Below, piece by piece: positions 27,636 through 35,676 of a DNA stretch of 64,000 nucleotides (the first letter of the stretch is position 1; the number at the start of each line of letters is the position of its first letter). The DNA is taken from assembly GCA_020161395.1 (NCBI GenBank), contig JAIUOE010000007.1:62001-126000 (forward strand), given 5' to 3'. Below the pieces are notes generated by a model that was not told where the DNA came from, did not search any database, and worked only from the letters and a program-made list of their open reading frames with translations. A program made the position numbers and the translations under genes. This DNA is from Bacteroidota bacterium (GTDB taxonomy: Bacteria > Bacteroidota > Ignavibacteria > Ignavibacteriales > Ignavibacteriaceae).

Positions 27636-28028
27636 ATGAATAATAAGACGATCACAACTGCAATCCTTATAGTTATTTATGCATTCCAGCTCACCGGATG
27701 TTCCATCTATTCCACATCTGTTATCTCAGATTACAAAAAAATCAAAGGGAATGGTCTGCTGATTTACAGCGTGAAAACCAAATCGGGGAAGGAGCTAAAA
27801 TTTGACAAGGCAGGCGGAAGATTGGTTGATTCACTTTGTATAATAAAAGGGGTGACAGAAAATAAAGACACAGTTAATATAGCTGCTGACAGCACAGCCA
27901 CACTCCTTGTAAAAGAGTATGACCAGGTTGCTTCATATCTGGTAAATATAGCAGGGGCAGGCGCATTGGTTGTGATAGCAATTTTGATAATAAATCCCCC
28001 TGTTTCGATGCCTTCTGTGTTCAAGTAG
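27636..28028 (+). CDS. Small lipoprotein of unknown function
   Basis: 130 residues from AUG 27636 (AAAGGTG upstream; the longer reading frame overlaps the radical SAM gene and lacks a signal). Signal MNNKTITTAILIVIYAFQLT with lipobox LTGC. The mature part is a short beta-rich module (about 35-105, with KKIKGNGLLIYSVKTKSGKE) and a hydrophobic C-terminal segment (about 106-124). It resembles the first part of the next gene product in layout: lipid anchor, small beta module, then a membrane segment. No known family recognised. Confidence 0.75.
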   Translation: MNNKTITTAILIVIYAFQLTGCSIYSTSVISDYKKIKGNGLLIYSVKTKSGKELKFDKAGGRLVDSLCIIKGVTENKDTVNIAADSTATLLVKEYDQVASYLVNIAGAGALVVIAILIINPPVSMPSVFK

Positions 28029-28054
28029 TTCCAATTATTAAAGTGAGGCTTAAA

Positions 28055-29779
28055 ATGTTTCGGAAAATTTTTATTTCATTACTGATGGTCACTACCACAC
28101 ATTATTTTCTTGGATGTGCTGTGTATAACCCCGGGAAGGAATTTGATGTCGTAAAACTTGAGGGGAAAGATACAAAAATCACCAAAGTTGTGATGCCCGA
28201 TGGTTTTACATACTCGTTCAAAAAAAATGGTGCAACGGTGGTTTTAAAGGGTGCCGGTGTTTCCGGAGTAAACATGGAAGGGAAACCTGTGTTTTTCCTT
28301 GCTGAACAAATAAAAGAGGTTTACCGGACAGACCCTCCTGCTACCTTCACGATTGAACAAATCAAGGCGGATACAAGCATTTTATTGTCGGGCCTTCAGT
28401 TGAAAAACGGTTCAAAGATGATTTTCGGTAAAGGGTTTGGGCAATACAGGAATGCAAACCTTTTAATAAAGGGTTTTAGTGATGCCGACAGTCTGGTAGA
28501 GATACAGGCTCTTGATGCTTTGTATGTGACGGTCGAAAAATTTGACGGACTTATGTCGCTGGTGGCCACTGTGGGACTTATTGCCGCAACCGGACTTGTC
28601 ATAATATTGATTGCCCTGGCGGCGAAAAAGTCGTGTCCATTTATCTACTCGTTTGACGGAGAAAAATATGTATTCGATGCCGAACCTTTGGGAGGAGCAA
28701 TTTCGAAGGCGTTCGAGAGAACGGACTATACAAAACTCGAAAATCTCAAAGAGGTGGATGGCAAATATAAACTTAAGATAACCAATGAAGTTTATGAGAC
28801 GGAATACATCGATGAGATGAGCCTTGTTGCGGTGGATCACCCTGAGCACACCATCGCGGTAATGAATAATGACGGTGAGGTTTTCGCGCTTCAGGAGGGA
28901 GAAAAAATCAGCTATGCGAATGATGAAAAAGGGAATGATCTGAAACCGTTTTTGATCGAGGATGACATGATCACATGGCAGACCAAAATGCCTTTCAAAG
29001 ACAACACTGTGACGAAGCACAAGATAAAATTTGGGTTTAAGAAGAGACCAGGTGCCCGAAAAGCGTGGCTGGTCTATAATGTAGGAACTACGCACTGGGG
29101 TTCGACGATGATTTCCGAGATGCTTGAACTTCAGGGAAAGAATCTTGATGAGCATTACCGGAATCTTGACAAAAAAGGAGAGTACTTAAAAACCACAATG
29201 AGTTTTCTTCAGCGGGAGGAACTGTATGAGATGAATTTGCTGATGAAGGAAAACGGTGAGTGGGCAAGCAAAGGCATTTTACAGGGTGGGGGTCCGTTCA
29301 GGACAGAGAATAGAGTCCTTGAACTTGATTTGTCGAAGGTGAGCGGAGAGATGGTTGAGTTTGAAGTAAATCCACCCATTGGATTCTGGACACTTGATAA
29401 TTTCTCACTCTGTTTCGATGAGCCGGGATCAACAAAAGCCACAGAATTGAAGGTGGCAAAGACTGTCACTCATGATGGAAAGGATGTTTCATCCATTGTC
29501 AGTAAGAGTGATGAGACATATCATCAAATGCCGACTACGGGTGACTGGTTTGCCGCAGAGTATGATGCACCGAAGTTAAAATCCGGAATGGCAAGATCGG
29601 TGTTTATGAAAACAAAAGGCTGGTATAAGATCGACATGCCGGCATTGGATAAAGATCCTGATTTGTTGACACTCTTTAAGTTGGTGAGCAAACCGGGTGA
29701 AGTAATAAAATTCTCAAATGAAAGGTACCAGAAATGGATACTCTCAGTAGAAAAACAGACAGAGCAGGTTACTCAGTAA
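28055..29779 (+). CDS. Large lipoprotein of unknown function with internal membrane segment
   Basis: About 574 residues from AUG 28055 (GTGAGG just upstream; GUG 28043 is less likely). Signal MFRKIFISLLMVTTTHYFLG, then Cys. Two short beta modules of similar pattern (about 35-95 and 105-165) precede a hydrophobic segment (about 172-192). Then comes KKSCPFIYSFDGEKYVFDAE and a region of about 380 residues with alternating beta and polar stretches. The Cys-Pro-Phe-[IV]-Y...DG.KYVFD pattern recurs, from memory, in unannotated envelope proteins of this phylum. It follows the small lipoprotein by 26 bases and overlaps the next gene by 46 bases. Confidence 0.75.
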   Translation: MFRKIFISLLMVTTTHYFLGCAVYNPGKEFDVVKLEGKDTKITKVVMPDGFTYSFKKNGATVVLKGAGVSGVNMEGKPVFFLAEQIKEVYRTDPPATFTIEQIKADTSILLSGLQLKNGSKMIFGKGFGQYRNANLLIKGFSDADSLVEIQALDALYVTVEKFDGLMSLVATVGLIAATGLVIILIALAAKKSCPFIYSFDGEKYVFDAEPLGGAISKAFERTDYTKLENLKEVDGKYKLKITNEVYETEYIDEMSLVAVDHPEHTIAVMNNDGEVFALQEGEKISYANDEKGNDLKPFLIEDDMITWQTKMPFKDNTVTKHKIKFGFKKRPGARKAWLVYNVGTTHWGSTMISEMLELQGKNLDEHYRNLDKKGEYLKTTMSFLQREELYEMNLLMKENGEWASKGILQGGGPFRTENRVLELDLSKVSGEMVEFEVNPPIGFWTLDNFSLCFDEPGSTKATELKVAKTVTHDGKDVSSIVSKSDETYHQMPTTGDWFAAEYDAPKLKSGMARSVFMKTKGWYKIDMPALDKDPDLLTLFKLVSKPGEVIKFSNERYQKWILSVEKQTEQVTQ

Positions 29780-30915
29780 TAAACCGGACGGTGTTCTTTT
29801 TCGTTTTACTGACTTTGCTCATTCCGGCACAGGAGGTGAAGGATTATTCAAGTTATCAGAACAATTTCGCTTTCGATCCCGTGATAATGGTTGACAGGAA
29901 TGGTGTCCTTTCAAGAGGTCTCTTTCTCGATCTCGAAGGGGATTCTCTGAAACTGCTGCTCAACTCAAAGATTCAGAAAGTTGCAATCAGTTCGATAAAA
30001 TTACTCAAGATTGACTCGAAACAGACAAACAGGGATAACATGCTGAGTCTTGGCATAGCGGGTGCGTTTGCATGTCAACTTTTGTTGAAGAAACCGGACT
30101 GGCAGTCCGACAGGTTTATTCAATCTGACGGGTTGTGGGCTCACATGCTGGTAGGGGCTCTTGGAGCTGTTGCCGGCGGGCTTGTTGGAATCGGGATAGA
30201 CATGGCGAACAGTGACAAGGAACTTGAGTACGATTTGGAGAATCCAAAGGATGTACAGAAGATGAGACACGATATTCTCAGAGCTTCTGAAGAAACGAGT
30301 CTCAACTTCCACTATGAAATTGCCAAGGTGTATGCGAGATCCGATCCGGCCCAAAGGCAGGGGACAGGGAATTACTACAGTTATGATGATATAACCCTGA
30401 ATGTTTTCAGAAGTGTGAGGCTGACATACGATATTAATGAGAAAATAGATGCAGGAGTGGCAATTTATTCAGCAGCAGAACCAAATCTTAAATACTCGTA
30501 TGGTTCGCAAAACACATATGGAAATGAAGAGATGTCTAATCGTGTTTACGGATACTATGCAACAGCATTCTACAATCCATTTCCCGATGAGCCAAAAAAG
30601 AGAATAAAGGTGAAAGCGGGAGCTGGGGCAGGCTTTGCAGCAATCGACTATACAATTGCAAGAAGCAAAAGCGTCTATGATCCAGTAAAATATACCACTA
30701 CTGTAACAAGTGAGTCGGCATCCCTGAATAAAACCGTCTTCAGCGGATTTCTTGCTGTTGATCTCAGGGCTTATCCATCATCAAAAGTATCAATCGCTTT
30801 GACAGGCGACTATATCTGGATCCCTGAAAAAACCATCCCGTCGAATTTACCGGGTGAAAGCGGCAAGTCATTCAGTAATTTCAGTCTTGGTCTAAGTTTG
30901 GGATTACATTTTTAG
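29734..30915 (+). CDS. Envelope protein of unknown function, probable outer-membrane beta-barrel
   Basis: 393 residues from AUG 29734, which overlaps the previous gene by 46 bases; GUG 29791 is an alternative. The signal-like hydrophobic stretch is VFFFVLLTLLIPAQ. Residues about 45-95 form a small beta module (VLSRGLFLDLEGDSLKLLLN, then IQKVAISSIKLLKID). A Gly/Ala-rich hydrophobic stretch follows (about 140-160). The C-terminal 200 residues alternate polar and hydrophobic residues with many Tyr and Gly, and end in FSLGLSLGLHF with a terminal Phe, as in outer-membrane barrels. No family recognised. Last gene of the cluster that starts with the radical SAM gene. Confidence 0.7.
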   Translation: MDTLSRKTDRAGYSVINRTVFFFVLLTLLIPAQEVKDYSSYQNNFAFDPVIMVDRNGVLSRGLFLDLEGDSLKLLLNSKIQKVAISSIKLLKIDSKQTNRDNMLSLGIAGAFACQLLLKKPDWQSDRFIQSDGLWAHMLVGALGAVAGGLVGIGIDMANSDKELEYDLENPKDVQKMRHDILRASEETSLNFHYEIAKVYARSDPAQRQGTGNYYSYDDITLNVFRSVRLTYDINEKIDAGVAIYSAAEPNLKYSYGSQNTYGNEEMSNRVYGYYATAFYNPFPDEPKKRIKVKAGAGAGFAAIDYTIARSKSVYDPVKYTTTVTSESASLNKTVFSGFLAVDLRAYPSSKVSIALTGDYIWIPEKTIPSNLPGESGKSFSNFSLGLSLGLHF

Positions 30916-30994
30916 ATCCGGTAAAGTTGACGAAATTAAACTAATTGTTTATAAATTGCATTTATCTTTAAGTCAATTATAAACGAACGGAAAA

Positions 30995-32260
30995 ATGTTT
31001 TCAATTTTGTTGTCAATCCTGCTGGTATTTTTGATTGGAGCAGTAGTAACTCTTGCCGAGGCTGTACTTCTTGCAAATCCGGGTGAAGACTGGGTTACAG
31101 AAGATGATGAAAATGCGGGGATGGTGGAAAGATTCAAGGGATCTGCCGAAAATATCTACGAAACCGCCGAGATAGTGAGATATGCAGTCTTTGCTGTGGG
31201 TTTGATAATTATAGAAAGTTTCCTTATCGACTGGCTTCACGATGTAGGCATCGATTTGAAAGGCTATGGCTGGTGGGTTCCTGTGCTTTTTTCTGCGGTT
31301 CCTGTGGCATCACTTTTTTGGCTTTTTTCAGTTTACATTCCGCGGGGTTTTGGTGAAAAATTCGCCGGAAAGTTGTCCCCTCTGGTTTATTATGTACTAA
31401 TCATTCTCGATATCACCGGAAAAGTATTTACTAAAACTTTGAAATATATAGCAGGGCTTTTTCTGAAACCCTTCAATGCCATTCCCAACTATTCTGTAAC
31501 ACTTGTCTCGGAAGAACATATAAAAAGGCTTCTTGATGCCGGACTGAAGAAGGGGGAGCTTGATGAAGAGGAACATGAAATCCTGGAAAATGTGCTGGAA
31601 TTTAACGATTTGACAGCATACGATGTTATGATTCCGAGGACTGAAATGGCAGCCGTGGAGCTGACAGGCGACCCTGAGACAGATTTTAAGGAAATAATAA
31701 GAACCGGCTACAATTCAGTCCCCATTTTTGAAGATTCGCTCGATAATATTACCGGCATCGTGAATGTAAAAGACCTTATGCGATATTACATTGTGAACAA
31801 CGACTATGAGATAAAAAGGGCAATCCGTCCACCCCATTTTGTTCCCGAGACCAAATTTATTTCCGAGATTTTAAAAGAGATGCAATTAAAGGGTATCAGG
31901 GCTGCGATAGTTGCAGACGAGTATGGCGGTACTGAGGGGATAATAAAACTTGAGGATATTCTCGGTGAGATTGTCGGCGATATAACCTATACAACCGAAG
32001 GGGAGCCAGCCGAGATAACATCCTTGCCGGACGAATCATTTCTGGTACTTGGTAACATGAGCATTACCGATTTGAACGATCACCTCGAAACGGAATTTCC
32101 GGAGTCGGATGAATACAGTACATTTGCCGGATTCGTTTCTGACATTACCGGAAAAATACTTAACCCCGGTGACAAGGTTGAGTATAATGAATACACCATC
32201 GAACTGACCAAACGGGTCAAAAATAAAATGGCAGAATTCAGGTTGGTCAGAAACCGTTAG
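30995..32260 (+). CDS. CNNM/CorC-family membrane protein with CBS domains (hemolysin family)
   Basis: 421 residues. The N-terminal DUF21/CNNM membrane domain (about 1-160) has about four helices but a shortened first part. A CBS pair (about 205-330) includes YDVMIPRTEMAAVEL, TGYNSVPIFEDSLDNITGIV and AAIVADEYGGTEGIIKLEDI. The C-terminal CorC_HlyC domain runs from about 340 to 420. Relatives bind adenosine nucleotides and are linked to magnesium or cobalt export and resistance. The hemolysin name is historical. Its end overlaps the convergent hybrid kinase gene by 14 bases. Confidence 0.9.
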   Translation: MFSILLSILLVFLIGAVVTLAEAVLLANPGEDWVTEDDENAGMVERFKGSAENIYETAEIVRYAVFAVGLIIIESFLIDWLHDVGIDLKGYGWWVPVLFSAVPVASLFWLFSVYIPRGFGEKFAGKLSPLVYYVLIILDITGKVFTKTLKYIAGLFLKPFNAIPNYSVTLVSEEHIKRLLDAGLKKGELDEEEHEILENVLEFNDLTAYDVMIPRTEMAAVELTGDPETDFKEIIRTGYNSVPIFEDSLDNITGIVNVKDLMRYYIVNNDYEIKRAIRPPHFVPETKFISEILKEMQLKGIRAAIVADEYGGTEGIIKLEDILGEIVGDITYTTEGEPAEITSLPDESFLVLGNMSITDLNDHLETEFPESDEYSTFAGFVSDITGKILNPGDKVEYNEYTIELTKRVKNKMAEFRLVRNR

Positions 32261-34205
32261 GAAACACTGACTTTATAAGATTAAGCAGTTCATCCTTCCT
32301 GAATGGTTTTGCAAGATAATGGCTGCAACCCTCTTCAAGGAAAGTCTCCTTGTCGCCGGCAAGGGCAAGGGCGGTAAGAGCTACTACTGGAGCCTCTTTA
32401 TATTCACTCATCTCCCTTAATCGTCTTGTCACCTCTATTCCCGAGATTCCGGGTCCCAGATTGATATCCATCAAAAAGCCGTCATATTGCTTTTCCTGAG
32501 CCATTTTAAGGGCAATTTCGCCCGATGATGCACAATCGATGTCGCAACGATTACGGAGGAAAAGAGTAATCAGGTCCTGATTCATCGGTTCATCCTCCAC
32601 ATAAAGCAGGCGTGGAAGTGCCGTTCTTATTACATTATCTCCGGGTACCGGAGTTGATTTACCGGGTGACGATTCATGGGGGAGATTCTGATCGACTGAT
32701 TCTTCCGATACCGGGAATTTTAATGTAAAGACAGAACCGCTTCCGAAGGTGCTGGAAACGGATATTTTACCGTTCATTATTTCAGTAAACTTTTTCGAGA
32801 TAGTGAGCCCGAGTCCGAGGCCCTGGAACCCCCTGTTCAGCCCTTCGCTTGCCTGACGGAACTCGTCCCAAATTATCTCAAGTTCCTCCTCTTTTATGCC
32901 AATCCCGGTATCGATGACACTTACAGAAACCCATGAGGAATCGTCCATTTTTTCATTCTCAATTTTTATGGAGATCTCGCCTTTGTTCGTAAATTTGAAG
33001 GCATTGTCGAGGAGGTGGAGAAGAATTTCCTCGAACAGGTGATCATCAATAAGAACCGATGTGTCGCCCGCGTTACAGATCAGAGTAAACCGCAGGGATT
33101 TTTCAGTCGCAACACTTTTATTGGATGTAAAAACTCTCTCTGCGAGCAATTTCAGGTCGCATTTCTTTAGTTCCAGTTTCTGAATGCTGTTCTCGATCTT
33201 GGAGAGATCGAGAATGGAATTGAGAGTGTTTCCCAGTCTTTTTCCCGAGGAGTAGATTTTATCGATCAGCGTCTGCTGGTAGTCGGATAATCTCTCCTGT
33301 TTCAACAGTTCTGCATAACCTACAATACCTGTGAGGGGAGTTCTGATTTCGTGGCTCATATTCGCAAGAAATGAGGATTTTATTTTGCTGATCTCTTCAG
33401 CTTTAAGTTTTGCTGCAAGAATTGCCTCCTCGTATCGTTTTCTATCAGTAATATCAAAAGCAACGAGGACGAAACCTTTAAGTCTGTTGCCGTTTTCGAA
33501 CAGAGGTGAACCCGAGATCACCACAGGCAATTTTTCCCCGTTTTTCTTCACCATTTCCATTTCAGTTTTCGGGAAAAACGGCTTGCCGTCTTCCACAAGG
33601 TGATTTTTCCAACCGGCAAAGAAATCGAAATCGAACAGCCGGTTGAGCTTCATCGATTTAAGTTCAGTTTCGGAATATCCCAGAATTTGTACTGCAGAAG
33701 TATTCACATTTGTAATGGCGGAATCCATATCGATGACTATCAAAGAATCGTTTATCGAGCTGAGGACACTCTCGAGGTAATTCTTCGATTTCTCGAGTTC
33801 AATCTTTTCGAGAAGTTCATATCTCTTTTTGTCGAGATCGAGGAAAATTCTCACTTTGGTTGTGAGGAAGAACGGGTTAAAGGGTTTTGTAACAAAATCC
33901 ACCGCACCCGACTCATATCCCTTAAATACATGATACTCATCAGAATAGACGGCAGAGAGAAAAATTACAGGCAGACTTGCTGTTTTCTCTTCACCTCTGA
34001 TATACTCAACGAGTTCATATCCGTCCATTCCCGGCATTTGAACATCCACTATCGCGAGTGCAAATTCGTGATTTAAAATTGCGATGAGAGCATCATTTCC
34101 GCTTCTGGCTCTTATTATTGTAACATCCAGCTCATGGAGCACCTTTTCGAGTGAAATTAAATTGGACTCGATATCATCAACAATAAGGATTTTTTGTTTA
34201 TACAT
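32247..34205 (-). CDS. Hybrid histidine kinase: REC-PAS-HisKA-HATPase-REC
   Basis: 652 residues with no membrane segment. Receiver 1 (1-120) has VDD and phospho-acceptor Asp54 in AIVDVQMPGMDG. A PAS domain (about 145-260) includes INDSLIVIDMDSAITNVN. HisKA carries His in LANMSHEIRTPLTGIVGY; the ATPase domain has LLDNAFKFTNKG, VIDTGIGIKEEE and GLGLGLTISKK. The C-terminal receiver (about 525-650) has YVEDEPMNQD and FLMDINLGPGISG. Last gene of the leftward operon; it could be driven by the upstream membrane kinase through receiver 1. Confidence 0.92.
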   Translation of the reverse strand: MYKQKILIVDDIESNLISLEKVLHELDVTIIRARSGNDALIAILNHEFALAIVDVQMPGMDGYELVEYIRGEEKTASLPVIFLSAVYSDEYHVFKGYESGAVDFVTKPFNPFFLTTKVRIFLDLDKKRYELLEKIELEKSKNYLESVLSSINDSLIVIDMDSAITNVNTSAVQILGYSETELKSMKLNRLFDFDFFAGWKNHLVEDGKPFFPKTEMEMVKKNGEKLPVVISGSPLFENGNRLKGFVLVAFDITDRKRYEEAILAAKLKAEEISKIKSSFLANMSHEIRTPLTGIVGYAELLKQERLSDYQQTLIDKIYSSGKRLGNTLNSILDLSKIENSIQKLELKKCDLKLLAERVFTSNKSVATEKSLRFTLICNAGDTSVLIDDHLFEEILLHLLDNAFKFTNKGEISIKIENEKMDDSSWVSVSVIDTGIGIKEEELEIIWDEFRQASEGLNRGFQGLGLGLTISKKFTEIMNGKISVSSTFGSGSVFTLKFPVSEESVDQNLPHESSPGKSTPVPGDNVIRTALPRLLYVEDEPMNQDLITLFLRNRCDIDCASSGEIALKMAQEKQYDGFLMDINLGPGISGIEVTRRLREMSEYKEAPVVALTALALAGDKETFLEEGCSHYLAKPFRKDELLNLIKSVFPNGF

Positions 34206-34226
34206 GTTTCTGCCTGAACAATTTTT

Positions 34227-34811
34227 TTAGTTTTCTGATTTATTTTTTTCCATAATAAATAGTGCGATTTCATCGATTGTGAGGATAAAATCGACTGCTC
34301 CGGTCTCAATAGCAGCCTGTGGCATCAGGGCAAACTCTGCGGTTTCGGGGTTTTGTGCCAGTGTGATCCCGCCCGCTTCCTTAATCTCCTTAATGCCTTT
34401 TGCACCATCATCATTCGCACCTGAAAGGATAATCCCCAGGGAATTCTCTCCATAAACCCAGGCGGCACTCTCGAATAGTACATCAATCGAGGGCCTGGAG
34501 TACTTCACTTTTTCGTCGGTTGAGAGTGATACTGTTGCATCGCTCTCCAAGAGCATATGATAATTTGGAGGCGCCACGATCACCAGACCGGGTGAAATTA
34601 TCATTTTATCTTCAGCTTCAACCACCGGTAACACAGATCTTTTCCCAAGAATATCGGAAAGGAGACTCTCCTGATACGGGCTTGTATGTTGCACAATCAG
34701 CATCGGAATGTTGAATTTCGCAGGCAGTTTAGACAGGAGCGAAATCAGTGCATTAAGCCCTCCTGCTGAAGCGCCAATCACGATTATACTTGAAAAAGTC
34801 CGAATTTTCAA
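34227..34811 (-). CDS. CheB-type methylesterase, catalytic domain only
   Basis: 194 residues from UUG 34811, 11 bases after the cheR stop. The longer reading frame to 35015 lies inside cheR and is not believed. The catalytic triad is visible: Ser15 in GASAGGLNAL, His42 in VQHTSP and Asp in GANDDGAKG. The usual N-terminal receiver is absent, so activity would not be set by direct phosphorylation of this protein. In chemotaxis CheB removes methyl groups (or deamidates Gln) on receptors, but no receptor gene is in the window. Confidence 0.9.
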   Translation of the reverse strand: MKIRTFSSIIVIGASAGGLNALISLLSKLPAKFNIPMLIVQHTSPYQESLLSDILGKRSVLPVVEAEDKMIISPGLVIVAPPNYHMLLESDATVSLSTDEKVKYSRPSIDVLFESAAWVYGENSLGIILSGANDDGAKGIKEIKEAGGITLAQNPETAEFALMPQAAIETGAVDFILTIDEIALFIMEKNKSEN

Positions 34812-34822
34812 AGGTTGTCTCT

Positions 34823-35659
34823 TTAAGTGATATATCGTTTTTGAAAAATTCTTTCCTTGTCCTGCACGACAACGAACTGATTCGCCACCGAGCTGAAAGT
34901 GATTGACTCCTTTGTGCCGAGGCAGAGAAAACCACCAGGAATGAGGCTTTCCGCCAGGAGCTCGAGTGCCCTGTCCTGCAAATCCTTGTTGAAGTAAATC
35001 AGCACATTGCGACAAAAAATCAGGTGCATTTCACCAAAACTTCTGTCAAGAACGAGATTGTGATTCGCGAAAGTAATATTCTTTTTAAGTTCTTTAGTAA
35101 AAGTGATCGAATCATATTTAGCGGAGTAATATTCCGAAAATGAATGAGCGCCTCCGGCATCCTGATACGATTTGATGCACTGTTTCATGTTATCAATTTT
35201 GTAAATACCGTTTTTTGCCGTTTCAAGTGCGGAATCGTTGAAGTCTGTTGCAAAAACAGTGCAACGGTCGTAGATTCCTGCTTCTTTCAAAAGTATGGCG
35301 GTGGAATAAACCTCTTCCCCTGTTGCACAACCTGCGTGCCATATTTTGACATACGGGTGAGTTTCCAAAAACGGGAACACCTTCTCGATCAGTTTGGCAT
35401 AGACAAAGGGGTCTCGAAACATTTCCGTAACAGTAATTGAAAAATGATGTACAAGATCTAAAAAAAGATCCGGCTGGTGGAGAATTTTTGGAATCACCTC
35501 CGAGATATTCTGGAGACCAAGATGGGACATAAACAGCCTTGCCCTTCTGAGGAGGGATGAGCGTGCATAGTCTCTGAAGTCATAACCATATCTTCGGTAT
35601 ATCGCCTCGAGAAGGAGGTTTAATTCGATGTTTTCCAGTTCTGATTTATTGAACATCAA
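34823..35659 (-). CDS. CheR-type protein glutamate methyltransferase
   Basis: 278 residues, full length for the catalytic part: an N-terminal helical domain (about 1-75, including RYGYDFRDYARSSLLRRA) and a SAM-binding domain with IWHAGCATGEEVYSTAILL, VFATDFND and LIFCRNVLIYF. CheR adds methyl groups to receptor glutamates. No C-terminal pentapeptide-binding insertion was recognised. It lies between the giant kinase and CheB, with 17 and 11 base gaps, in one leftward operon. Confidence 0.93.
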   Translation of the reverse strand: MMFNKSELENIELNLLLEAIYRRYGYDFRDYARSSLLRRARLFMSHLGLQNISEVIPKILHQPDLFLDLVHHFSITVTEMFRDPFVYAKLIEKVFPFLETHPYVKIWHAGCATGEEVYSTAILLKEAGIYDRCTVFATDFNDSALETAKNGIYKIDNMKQCIKSYQDAGGAHSFSEYYSAKYDSITFTKELKKNITFANHNLVLDRSFGEMHLIFCRNVLIYFNKDLQDRALELLAESLIPGGFLCLGTKESITFSSVANQFVVVQDKERIFQKRYIT

Positions 35660-35676
35660 TGCTTTCCACGGAAAAT

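Noticed and set aside
26360-28028. RiPP system with the small lipoprotein as precursor peptide
   Set aside because: The 130-residue protein has a lipoprotein signal and a membrane segment and lacks a leader/core layout; no other small ORF was seen nearby.
34812-35015. Longer N-terminus for CheB
   Set aside because: These codons lie within cheR in another frame and have no similarity to a receiver domain; UUG 34811 right before the conserved Rossmann start fits better.
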